Source: JAWLCG01 sp041687295
GTDB taxonomy: Bacteria > Planctomycetota > Phycisphaerae > SM23-33 > FEN-1343
Reading direction: 5' to 3'
Assembly (NCBI GenBank): GCA_041687295.1
Contig: JAWLCG010000145.1
Span: forward strand, 1 to 11,284
DNA: 11,284 nucleotides
A model generated the notes under the pieces. It had not been told where the DNA came from and made no database searches. It was given only the letters and a program-made list of their open reading frames with translations. The position numbers and the translations under genes are program-made. Of the stretch, positions 6,201-11,284 are shown piece after piece. The number at the start of each line of letters is the position of its first letter. The stretch's first letter is position 1.

Positions 6201-6240
6201 AGCTAAAGCGGCGTCAAGGCCGCCGCACTCCATATTGCCC
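6201..6240 (-). repeat. GGAGTGCGGCG hairpin repeat, copy 5
   Basis: Minus strand starts GGGCAATATGGAGTGCGGCG and ends CGCCGCTTTAGCT. It aligns over all 40 bases with copy 6 except for the tip and one 3' base. It is 21 bases past the LEPRxLL stop and in the same sense. Confidence 0.8.
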
Positions 6241-6261
6241 AGGCACCGCGGATGGATGGCG

Positions 6262-8385
6262 CTACAGGCGCCGCCGGCTGGGCCGGGCGCGGCGGGTAAC
6301 GGTCGACTCGGCGGCGAGGGCCGACTCGGCGGGCTCGGCGGATTCGCTGGCGAGGGTCGTGTCGCCCCAGTGGCCCAGCAGGACGTTGAGGTCGCGGTCG
6401 TCGACTTGGCCATCGCCGGTGAAGTCGCCGTCGCGCCAGCTGACGCCCGCGTCGCCCCAGTGGCCCAGGAGGATGCTCAGGTCGCGGTCGTCGACGGCGC
6501 CGTCACCGTTGGCGTCGCCCCAGAGGATCGAGCCCTCGTAGGCGCCCATGTCCACCACCGGCGCGGTGCCGATGCCGGTATCGGGCACGGGGGCGTCCTG
6601 GCGTCGTGGCCGGCCGATCAGGTCCAGCGGCAGCGGCTCGGCGGTGTCGCCGTCGGCGTCGAGGTCCATCGTATCGGGCGGCAGCCAGCCATTGTGGCCC
6701 GCGTCTAGGGCCGGCGAGTGCGGCAGCAGCCGCCAGTCGCCGCCGGCGGGGTCGTAGAAACGCGGATCGGCGTCGAGGTTGCCCCCGGCGTCGGTGCCGA
6801 TGCCGGCCCAGCCGGCCGAGCTGCCCTGCACGAGGCTGTGGCGGAAGATCGGGCCCGTCCCGGCCGCGAAGCTCGCCACGTCGCCGCCCGCCTCGGCCGT
6901 GTTGGCCCAGACGATGCTGTTGGTCACCGCCAGCGCCCCGCCGGTGCCCACCTCGAAGGCCCCGCCGGACAGCGCCTCGTTGGCCACGACGGTGCTGTTG
7001 ACCAGCGTGACGGGCCCCATCGCCGCTACCGCCCCGCCCCGGCCAGCGAGGTTGCCCGCCAGCACGCTGTTGACGATCGTCAGCCCCGTGCCGCCCTCGA
7101 CCAGCACCGCCCCGCCGTGCATGAACTCCAGCGGGGCTGCGTTGTCCGTGAGCGTCGAGGCCACGATCGTGCCGCCGCTGTCGGTCAGGGCCACCGCCCC
7201 GCCGCCCCAGGTGCCGAAGGGAAACGCCGTCGTCTCGTTGCCCACCAGCTGCGACCGCGCCATCCGCAGCGTGCCGTTGCGCACGGCGATGGCGCCGCCC
7301 TCGCCGTCGGCGCGATTCAGGCGAAACTCGCTGTCGCGGACCTCCAGCACCCCGCCGTCGAGGAACGCGCCGGCCCCGCTGGCCGATTCATCGCCGGTGC
7401 GGTTGTTCTGGAACAGCCCCCCCGCCACCGTCACGTCCGCCCGCCGCGCCCACAGGCCCGCCCCGTGGCCGTACGAAACGTTGTCCACCACGCGGACATT
7501 CTCCAGCGACAGCTGGGAGTCCTGCACGGCCAGGCCGCCGCCGAGGGTGAACGCGCCCCCGCCGGTGCCAAACTCGCTGTCGACGACGGCCACCGCCGCG
7601 TCGAAGGCGGCCAGACCCGCGCCGTAGTCGTGGGCGCGGTTGGCGACGAAGGTCGTGCCCGCCACCGTCAGGGCCGACCCGTCCACCCGCAGGCCGCCGC
7701 CGGAGGCGTAGTCCGCCTCGTTGCCCTCGAAGCGGCTGGCGGAGACCGCCACCGTCCCGCCGGACGCGTACAGCCCCCCGCCGCCCCAGTCGGCCGAGAC
7801 GTTGTCCAGAAAGGTGCTACCGGCGATCGCCAGATCGGCCCCGACGGCGTGGATGCCCCCGCCGGTCTCGGTGCCGTAGTTGTCGCGGAAGGTGCACGCC
7901 TCGATCTGCATGGCCCCGCCGTCGAGGTAGAGGCCCGCCCCGCCGGTGGCACCGAACGCATCGCCCGCCCCGGCGATGACCAGGCCCGTCAGGCTCGCCC
8001 CGTCGGCGCCGACGATGGTGTGGTTGTCGCCCACGTAGACGCCGGCGACCGGGTTGGCGAGCAGCTCGGTGACGTTGCCGGCCGGGTCGGCCTGGGCCAG
8101 GCTCGTCTCGCCGCCGACAACGCCACCGTACAGCGCCACGCCCGCCGGCAGGGCGAGCGGCTCGGCCACGTCCGTCCGCGACGAGGACACGTACGTGCCC
8201 CGGGCGATCCACACCTGGTCGCCGGCGGCCGCTGCAACCAGGGCGTCGGTCAGGTCAGCGTACGCCCCCGCCCAGGTGCCGTCCTGCGGGTCGGCGTCCA
8301 CGTAGAGCACCGCACTGAGCAGCACCCGCGGCTCCAGCGGCTCGAACAAATCGCCCTCGGCCCGGCCTGCACGGTACGACTCCAT
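6262..8385 (-). CDS. LEPRxLL-domain parallel beta-helix protein with dockerin-type repeats
   Basis: A 707-residue surface or extracellular protein. It opens with LEPRVLLSA (17-25), the LEPRxLL motif seen at the N-terminus of many large planctomycete proteins and probably part of export. A YVDAD...DLTDALVAAAAGDQVWIARGTY segment follows, then about 20 turns of a right-handed beta-helix (roughly 100-535) with recurring GGGLY/GGAV, S.F..N.A and NS.V..N units, as in Pmp/pectate-lyase-like folds. Residues 538-621 match a choice-of-anchor-Q-like end (DPAGGDWRLLPHSPALDAG ... DMGAYEG). Residues 622-676 are two dockerin-like repeats, GDANGDGAVDDRDL and GDFTGDGQVDDRDL, each with calcium-loop residues and LLGHWGD. 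A 31-residue tail turns from acidic to basic (TRRARPSRRRL). No PEP-CTERM anchor is seen. The ATG at 8383-8385 follows a GGGGGTG sequence. Substrate or partner is unknown; it may bind cohesin-like proteins or polysaccharide. Confidence 0.85.
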   Translation of the reverse strand: MESYRAGRAEGDLFEPLEPRVLLSAVLYVDADPQDGTWAGAYADLTDALVAAAAGDQVWIARGTYVSSSRTDVAEPLALPAGVALYGGVVGGETSLAQADPAGNVTELLANPVAGVYVGDNHTIVGADGASLTGLVIAGAGDAFGATGGAGLYLDGGAMQIEACTFRDNYGTETGGGIHAVGADLAIAGSTFLDNVSADWGGGGLYASGGTVAVSASRFEGNEADYASGGGLRVDGSALTVAGTTFVANRAHDYGAGLAAFDAAVAVVDSEFGTGGGAFTLGGGLAVQDSQLSLENVRVVDNVSYGHGAGLWARRADVTVAGGLFQNNRTGDESASGAGAFLDGGVLEVRDSEFRLNRADGEGGAIAVRNGTLRMARSQLVGNETTAFPFGTWGGGAVALTDSGGTIVASTLTDNAAPLEFMHGGAVLVEGGTGLTIVNSVLAGNLAGRGGAVAAMGPVTLVNSTVVANEALSGGAFEVGTGGALAVTNSIVWANTAEAGGDVASFAAGTGPIFRHSLVQGSSAGWAGIGTDAGGNLDADPRFYDPAGGDWRLLPHSPALDAGHNGWLPPDTMDLDADGDTAEPLPLDLIGRPRRQDAPVPDTGIGTAPVVDMGAYEGSILWGDANGDGAVDDRDLSILLGHWGDAGVSWRDGDFTGDGQVDDRDLNVLLGHWGDTTLASESAEPAESALAAESTVTRRARPSRRRL
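6361..6495 (-). repeat. Internal duplication encoding the dockerin repeats
   Basis: Sequences at 6361-6405 and 6451-6495 are near-identical at a 90-base period, ending GTCGCGGTCGTCGAC. They encode the two DDRDL...LLGHWGD segments of the LEPRxLL protein, pointing to a recent tandem duplication or conversion. Confidence 0.65.
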
Positions 8386-8623
8386 GACTGCACCCCCGGT
8401 CGCTACAGCGGCACCACACCCCCCGACCGTCCGGCCCGCCGGGCGGAACCGAGGGACACCCCTATTTTATGCCGTCCCCCTTATGCCGATCCACCCGGCC
8501 CGGCGCCGGCAGTTGCGCCTGGACGGGCGGACCGGCCGGCGGTACATCTATAGCGTCGCCCCGCCGGCCCGTGACGCAGGCGGGCAGCCGGGCCCGACAG
8601 GCCCCCAGATGCGAGGAGAGCCC
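8386..8623. other. Divergent intergenic region between the LEPRxLL and GH57-like genes
   Basis: These 238 bases must hold the promoters of both divergent genes. The only AT-rich spots are around 8463-8470, which on the minus strand reads ATAAAATA with a TAAAAT -10-like box, and 8548-8553 CTATAG on the plus strand. Neither has a convincing -35 box. No dispersed repeat was seen here, unlike the other intergenic regions. Confidence 0.35.
8613..8618 (+). promoter_or_regulatory. Ribosome binding site of the GH57-like gene
   Basis: GAGGAG five bases before the ATG at 8624. It selects this start over upstream in-frame codons in a frame open from 8384. Confidence 0.75.
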
Positions 8624-9937
8624 ATGGACTACGTGATGATCTTTCACGCGAACCTCAACTACGCCTTTCTCGAGCCCTACAAGTACGAGCAGGTGATCCG
8701 CTCGAGCTACGAGGCGATCATCGACACCTTCCGCGACAAGTGCCCCGACGCGAAGTACACCTTCGAGGCCTCGGGCTTCACCCTGGACACCATGGCCGAG
8801 CTGACCCCCGACGTGCTGGCCAAGCTCAACGACGCCATCAAGGCCGGCCAGTGCGAGTTCATGGGCTCGCCGTACGCCCACCCCATGGTCGCCAACTTCC
8901 CGCCCGAGGACGGCTGGTGGGCCTGCGAGTTCGCCATGCGCTCCTACGAGAAGCACCTGGGCTTCCGCCCCGAGAGCGCGTGGAACCCCGAGTGCTCCTG
9001 GATGCAGTACGTCCCGCAGGTCTACGCCGACGCGGGGTTCAAGTACCTCACGCTGGACTTCGAGAGCTTCATGATCTGCAATCGGCCCGAGTATGGGTGG
9101 GTCGAGCGCAACCGCCGACGCGATATGAGCTGGGGCGGCAACCTGCCGCACTACAAGCAGCTCGACCCCAACGAGCCGGCCCTGCACTTTCCCTTCAAGG
9201 ACGTCGTGCCGGGGCTGGACGGCTTCGCCCGCTCGGACCGCCTGGCCGGCAAGAGCATCGGCTACTTCCTGGGCCGGCTGAGCCTCGAGGACTACATCGA
9301 GAACATGCAGACCTGGAGCGGCGACCGCGACGAGGGCGCCCTGATCATCCTGGCCGACGACGCCGAGTACACCGGCACGACGGCCTACTTCTACGTCAAG
9401 CACTTCAACGAGTACGACAAGAGCTTTTCGGTCGATCCGACCGCCGGCGAGAAGCTCGAGCGGCTGGTGAAGGCCGTCACGCAGGTCGGGCCGATGATCA
9501 CCTTCAAGGACGCCTGCCAGCTGCCGCCGGTGAAGGAGCGCTACTTCGTCGAGGACCGCTTCGCCTGGCACCGCACGTACGCCGACGTCTGGGCCAACAC
9601 GCCCGAGTCCAAGCGCTTCGACCCCATCGTCGCCGTCCTCCGCCAGGAGCTGCTCGCCCTGGCCCCCGCCGCCAAGGGCCCCAAGGCCAAGGAGCTCACC
9701 GAGCGCGTCTGGTTCCACCTGACCAACGCCGAGAACAGCGACGGCCGCTGGCCCCCGCCCCCCGGCCGAACCTGCCCGTTCAACGTCGAGTGGGTCGAGC
9801 GCGAGCTGCACAAGACCCGCGGCTACCTCGACGAGCTCCGCACCGAGATCGCCCGCACCGACCCCGCCGCCACCCAACGCACCGACGCCTGCGGCCACCG
9901 CAGCTTCATGGCCGTGCCCGAGGACCGGGTCCAGTAG
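8624..9937 (+). CDS. Glycoside hydrolase family 57-like protein
   Basis: A 437-residue protein without signal peptide or membrane segment, so probably cytoplasmic. It looks like the catalytic barrel of GH57, whose members act on alpha-glucans (amylases, 4-alpha-glucanotransferases, branching enzymes, alpha-galactosidases) with a Glu nucleophile and Asp acid/base. Visible motifs are FHANLNYAFL (7-16) near the usual first conserved region, EFMGSPYAHPM (78-88), PESAWNPECSWMQYVPQVYADAGFKYLTLD with Glu123 as the likely nucleophile, and LADDAEYTG with Asp245/Asp246 as the likely acid/base. The polypeptide is shorter than classical GH57 enzymes and lacks their C-terminal helical and beta-sandwich parts. 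The frame is open from 8384, but GAGGAG at 8613-8618, five bases before the ATG, and the start of homology-like sequence fix 8624. The stop codon lies inside a GTAGG-hairpin repeat. Substrate cannot be inferred; a polysaccharide-deacetylase relative is the main alternative. Confidence 0.82.
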   Translation: MDYVMIFHANLNYAFLEPYKYEQVIRSSYEAIIDTFRDKCPDAKYTFEASGFTLDTMAELTPDVLAKLNDAIKAGQCEFMGSPYAHPMVANFPPEDGWWACEFAMRSYEKHLGFRPESAWNPECSWMQYVPQVYADAGFKYLTLDFESFMICNRPEYGWVERNRRRDMSWGGNLPHYKQLDPNEPALHFPFKDVVPGLDGFARSDRLAGKSIGYFLGRLSLEDYIENMQTWSGDRDEGALIILADDAEYTGTTAYFYVKHFNEYDKSFSVDPTAGEKLERLVKAVTQVGPMITFKDACQLPPVKERYFVEDRFAWHRTYADVWANTPESKRFDPIVAVLRQELLALAPAAKGPKAKELTERVWFHLTNAENSDGRWPPPPGRTCPFNVEWVERELHKTRGYLDELRTEIARTDPAATQRTDACGHRSFMAVPEDRVQ

Positions 9938-9954
9938 GGCGGGCACCGCCCGCC
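9934..9954 (+). repeat. GTAGG-hairpin element overlapping the GH57 stop
   Basis: GTAGG at 9934-9938 contains the TAG stop codon. GGGCGG (9937-9942) pairs with CCGCCC (9946-9951) around a GCA loop. It may serve as a terminator, though no U-tract follows. Confidence 0.6.
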
Positions 9955-9984
9955 GCCGATGGCGCCAGGCGCAGCCCATGTCGA

Positions 9985-10020
9985 GCCCGTAGGCCGGGTC
10001 GAGCGCCAGCGAGGCCCGGC
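9985..10020 (+). repeat. GTAGG-hairpin element, second copy of the GCCGGGTC type
   Basis: GCCCGTAGGCCGGGTCGAGC followed by GCCAGCGAGGCCCGGC. It differs from the copy at 418-452 only in the loop (CCAG here, AAG there). Confidence 0.7.
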
Positions 10021-10074
10021 AATCCAGTAGCCAGTAGCCCGTGGCCCGGACCCAGTGGCCCGCATGGGGGCCGT

Positions 10075-10098
10075 ACGCGAGCCCCCACGCGGGCCCCC
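10075..10098. repeat. Tandem 12-base repeat
   Basis: ACGCGAGCCCCC followed directly by ACGCGGGCCCCC, 11 of 12 identical. The first unit also pairs with an upstream GGGGGC. Confidence 0.5.
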
Positions 10099-10099
10099 T

Positions 10100-10139
10100 G
10101 GGCAATATGGAGTGCGGCGAGAAAGTCGCCGCTTTGGCT
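10100..10139 (+). repeat. GGAGTGCGGCG hairpin repeat, copy 6
   Basis: Begins GGGCAATATGGAGTGCGGCG and ends CGCCGCTTTGGCT. The tip AGAAAGT adds an A-T pair to the stem and leaves a GAAAG loop. The element is the same 40 bases long as copy 5. Confidence 0.8.
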
Positions 10140-10140
10140 G

Positions 10141-10183
10141 GCCCGTAGGCTGGGACAGAGCGGCAAAGCCGCGCCGTCCCACC
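10141..10183 (+). repeat. GTAGG-hairpin element, two-stem type
   Basis: GCCCGTAGGC leader, then TGGGAC (10151-10156) pairing with GTCCCA (10176-10181) and an inner GCGGC-AAA-GCCGC stem. It follows hairpin copy 6 with one base between them. Confidence 0.65.
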
Positions 10184-10216
10184 TGTGATAGCTGCAGGGG
10201 ATTGGCGAGAAAGCCA

Positions 10217-10289
10217 GTAGGTCGGGGATACCTCCCCGACACGGCCGGGGCCTTCCGCGTTCGATGTCGGGGAAGTATCCCCGACCTAC
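10217..10289. repeat. Inverted pair of GTAGGTCGGGG elements upstream of the DUF4886 gene
   Basis: Arms 10217-10240 and 10266-10289 are reverse complements at 23 of 24 positions; each arm also folds alone (GTCGGGG with CCCCGAC). The structure ends seven bases before the GAGGAG ribosome binding site, so it could affect transcription or translation of the DUF4886 gene. Confidence 0.7.
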
Positions 10290-10296
10290 AAGCTGC

Positions 10297-10302
10297 GAGG
10301 AG
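10297..10302 (+). promoter_or_regulatory. Ribosome binding site of the DUF4886 gene
   Basis: GAGGAG four bases before the ATG at 10307. It separates this start from the longer open frame that runs through the repeats upstream. Confidence 0.75.
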
Positions 10303-10306
10303 CACC

Positions 10307-11173
10307 ATGATCCGAGTTCTGACCATCGGCAACAGTTTCGCCGAGAACGCCACCAAGCTGCTGCCGGAGATCGTCGAGGCCGACGGCACCGTGGAGGTGA
10401 TGATCGGCAAGACGAACCTGGGCGGCTGTTCGCTGGAGAAGCACGTCAACGTGGTGCGGCAGTGCGAGCTGTTCCCCGACGTCAGGCCGTACGAGTTCGC
10501 CCGCACTGGCCGGGAGAGCGTCCCGGCGACGCTGCGCGAGGCGCTGGCGGCCGAGCCGTGGGGCTACGTGACGCTTCAGCAGGTCTCGCGGCTCAGCTGG
10601 CAGCCGGAGACGTATGAGCCCTTCTTCGGCCAGCTGCTGGCGCTGGTCCGCAAGCTGGCGCCGCAGGCCCAGCCGGTGATCCACCAGACCTGGGCGCACC
10701 GGGTCGATGCGCCGTGGTTCGCCGAGGCCGGCATCGATCAGCGGGCCATGCACGAGGGGCTCGTGCGGGCCTACCGGGCCATGGAGGAGACCTACGGCCT
10801 GCGGATGATCCCCTGCGGGCAGGCCTTTGCGCTGGCGCGGCCGGAGCTGGGCTTCTCGCCCGATCCGGACTTCGACTACCTCGACCCGCCGCCCGGCGCC
10901 CGGCCGCGCGAGAGCGGCTCGCTGCACGTCGGGGGCCGATGGCAGACCGGCAACACGCCCGACGGAAACGCCCACTTCGGCATCGACCCCGGCCACTGCT
11001 CGGTCCTGGGGCTCTATCTCGGAGCGGCCGTGTGGTTCGAGATGCTCACCGGCCGACGCATCGCCGAGAACCCCTACCGCCCCGAGCCGCTGACGCCGGG
11101 CGAGGTGGCGATTCTCCAGACCGCCGCCCACCAGGCCGTCGTCGACGCCGGCGGCCCGCTGGCGACGGAGTGA
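10307..11173 (+). CDS. SGNH/GDSL-type hydrolase, DUF4886 family
   Basis: A 288-residue protein resembling DUF4886 members of the SGNH esterase superfamily. The first block, VLTIGNSFAENAT, places the candidate nucleophile Ser10 in GNS after the first strand. The central part has YVTLQQVSRLS and VIHQTWAHRVD, typical of the family, and the C-terminal block HFGIDPGHCSVLGLYLGAAVWFEMLTG supplies the expected DxxH pair, Asp227 and His230. This suggests an ester or O-acyl hydrolase acting perhaps on carbohydrate esters, but the substrate is unknown. No signal peptide is visible, so it is probably cytoplasmic. The frame runs open from 10055; the start is fixed by GAGGAG at 10297-10302, four bases before the ATG, and by the canonical family N-terminus. 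It follows the GH57-like gene on the same strand after 369 bases of repeats. A large inverted repeat ends seven bases before its ribosome binding site. Confidence 0.87.
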   Translation: MIRVLTIGNSFAENATKLLPEIVEADGTVEVMIGKTNLGGCSLEKHVNVVRQCELFPDVRPYEFARTGRESVPATLREALAAEPWGYVTLQQVSRLSWQPETYEPFFGQLLALVRKLAPQAQPVIHQTWAHRVDAPWFAEAGIDQRAMHEGLVRAYRAMEETYGLRMIPCGQAFALARPELGFSPDPDFDYLDPPPGARPRESGSLHVGGRWQTGNTPDGNAHFGIDPGHCSVLGLYLGAAVWFEMLTGRRIAENPYRPEPLTPGEVAILQTAAHQAVVDAGGPLATE

Positions 11174-11181
11174 GCGTCGAA

Positions 11182-11217
11182 GGTGGGGCTTCGCTACGCT
11201 GCGCCCCAGCCTACGGG
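11182..11217 (-). repeat. GTAGG-hairpin element downstream of the DUF4886 gene
   Basis: Minus strand begins CCCGTAGGCTGGGGC and ends GCCCCACC; TGGGGC pairs with GCCCCA. It lies eight bases after the DUF4886 stop in antisense orientation and may act as a terminator. Confidence 0.6.
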
Positions 11218-11284
11218 GGCGGCGAAGGTTGCGCCGGTTTGGCTGCACCAGGACGTCGCCGCGGACGTAATAAGTGTGTCCACT
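11218..11284. other. Unassigned right edge
   Basis: 67 bases with no recognised feature. The last 20 are less GC-rich (CGTAATAAGTGTGTCCACT), which could be the edge of a mobile element or promoter region continuing outside the window. Confidence 0.25.

Larger units (their letters stand above)
5911..6261. other. Intergenic region between the LEPRxLL and DUF4091 genes
   Basis: No gene. It contains the DUF4091 promoter candidate at its left end, an inverted pair of GGAGTGCGGCG hairpins (5986-6018 and 6201-6240), and between them the 86-base element copy B (6069-6154) and a small inverted repeat TTCCGCA/TGCGGAA (6154-6184). The nested arrangement suggests one composite insertion. Confidence 0.65.
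9938..10306. other. Repeat-filled region between the GH57-like and DUF4886 genes
   Basis: No gene. In order it holds GTAGG elements at 9934-9954 and 9985-10020, a 12-base direct repeat (10075-10086, 10087-10098), hairpin copy 6 (10100-10139), a GTAGG element (10141-10183) and a large inverted pair (10217-10289). No clear promoter for the DUF4886 gene was recognised. Confidence 0.7.

Noticed and set aside
6262..6354. PEP-CTERM sorting signal at the end of the LEPRxLL protein
   Set aside because: There is no PEP motif and no hydrophobic segment; the tail is acidic then Arg-rich.
6718..8553. 611-codon plus-strand frame opposite the LEPRxLL gene
   Set aside because: Composition (Arg, Ala, Gly, His, Val) is that of a GC shadow frame, while the minus-strand frame encodes clear beta-helix repeats and dockerin motifs.
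8462..10105. 547-codon minus-strand frame opposite the GH57-like gene
   Set aside because: Repetitive Val/Leu/Gly/Asp/Ala translation without motifs and reading through dispersed repeats; the plus strand has a ribosome binding site and GH57 motifs.
10055..10306. Upstream extension of the DUF4886 frame
   Set aside because: It reads through hairpin repeats, and a good ribosome binding site precedes the ATG at 10307, which starts exactly at the family N-terminus.
11218..11284. Start of a transposase or other gene at the right edge
   Set aside because: Too short to judge; no ribosome binding site, motif or terminal inverted repeat could be supported.

Overview
The window is a very GC-rich stretch of bacterial chromosome and most likely comes from a planctomycete. 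The best evidence is the protein at 6262-8385, which begins with the LEPRxLL signature typical of Planctomycetota, carries a parallel beta-helix and ends in dockerin-like calcium repeats. A large GH123/DUF4091 lipoprotein, a short GH57-like protein and a DUF4886-type SGNH hydrolase fit the carbohydrate-rich gene content of that phylum. No rRNA, tRNA, CRISPR array, integrase or transposase gene was seen.

Layout: 1-465 has no gene and is packed with small repeats. Two tetrapyrrole genes lie on the minus strand: glutamyl-tRNA reductase hemA (466-1758) and, upstream of it, a siroheme-synthase-type precorrin-2 dehydrogenase (1999-2646) with a good sigma-70-like promoter and a strong ribosome binding site. 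After another repeat-filled gap (2647-3108) come two large minus-strand genes for exported proteins: the DUF4091/GH123-like lipoprotein with a C-terminal CBM9-like domain (3109-5910) and the LEPRxLL beta-helix/dockerin protein (6262-8385). A divergent intergenic region (8386-8623) leads to two plus-strand genes, a GH57-like protein (8624-9937) and a DUF4886 SGNH hydrolase (10307-11173), separated by 369 bases of repeats. The last 100 bases hold one more repeat and unassigned sequence.

How the genes relate: hemA and the precorrin-2 dehydrogenase act in one pathway (charged tRNA-Glu to 5-aminolevulinate, and later precorrin-2 to sirohydrochlorin/siroheme) and are probably co-transcribed. The other four look like carbohydrate or cell-surface functions, but nothing in the sequence ties them into one pathway; their spacing and repeat-filled gaps argue against a tight operon.

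The most striking signal lies between the genes. At least four families of short, hairpin-forming dispersed repeats occupy almost every intergenic region: (1) a hairpin with fixed flanks GGAGTGCGGCG and CGCCGCTTTGGCT around a variable tip, six copies; (2) a GTAGG leader followed by different hairpins, seven copies; (3) an 86-base element present as two inverted copies on either side of the DUF4091 gene; (4) an array of 8-base units built on GCGTCAAT, in two inverted arms around the siroheme-hemA gap. All six genes have one of these repeats or another hairpin at or shortly after the stop codon, and in two cases the stop codon lies inside the repeat. This resembles REP/REPIN-type elements, but no RAYT-type transposase is in the window. 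I found no new multi-gene system; the repeats are the part most worth following up.
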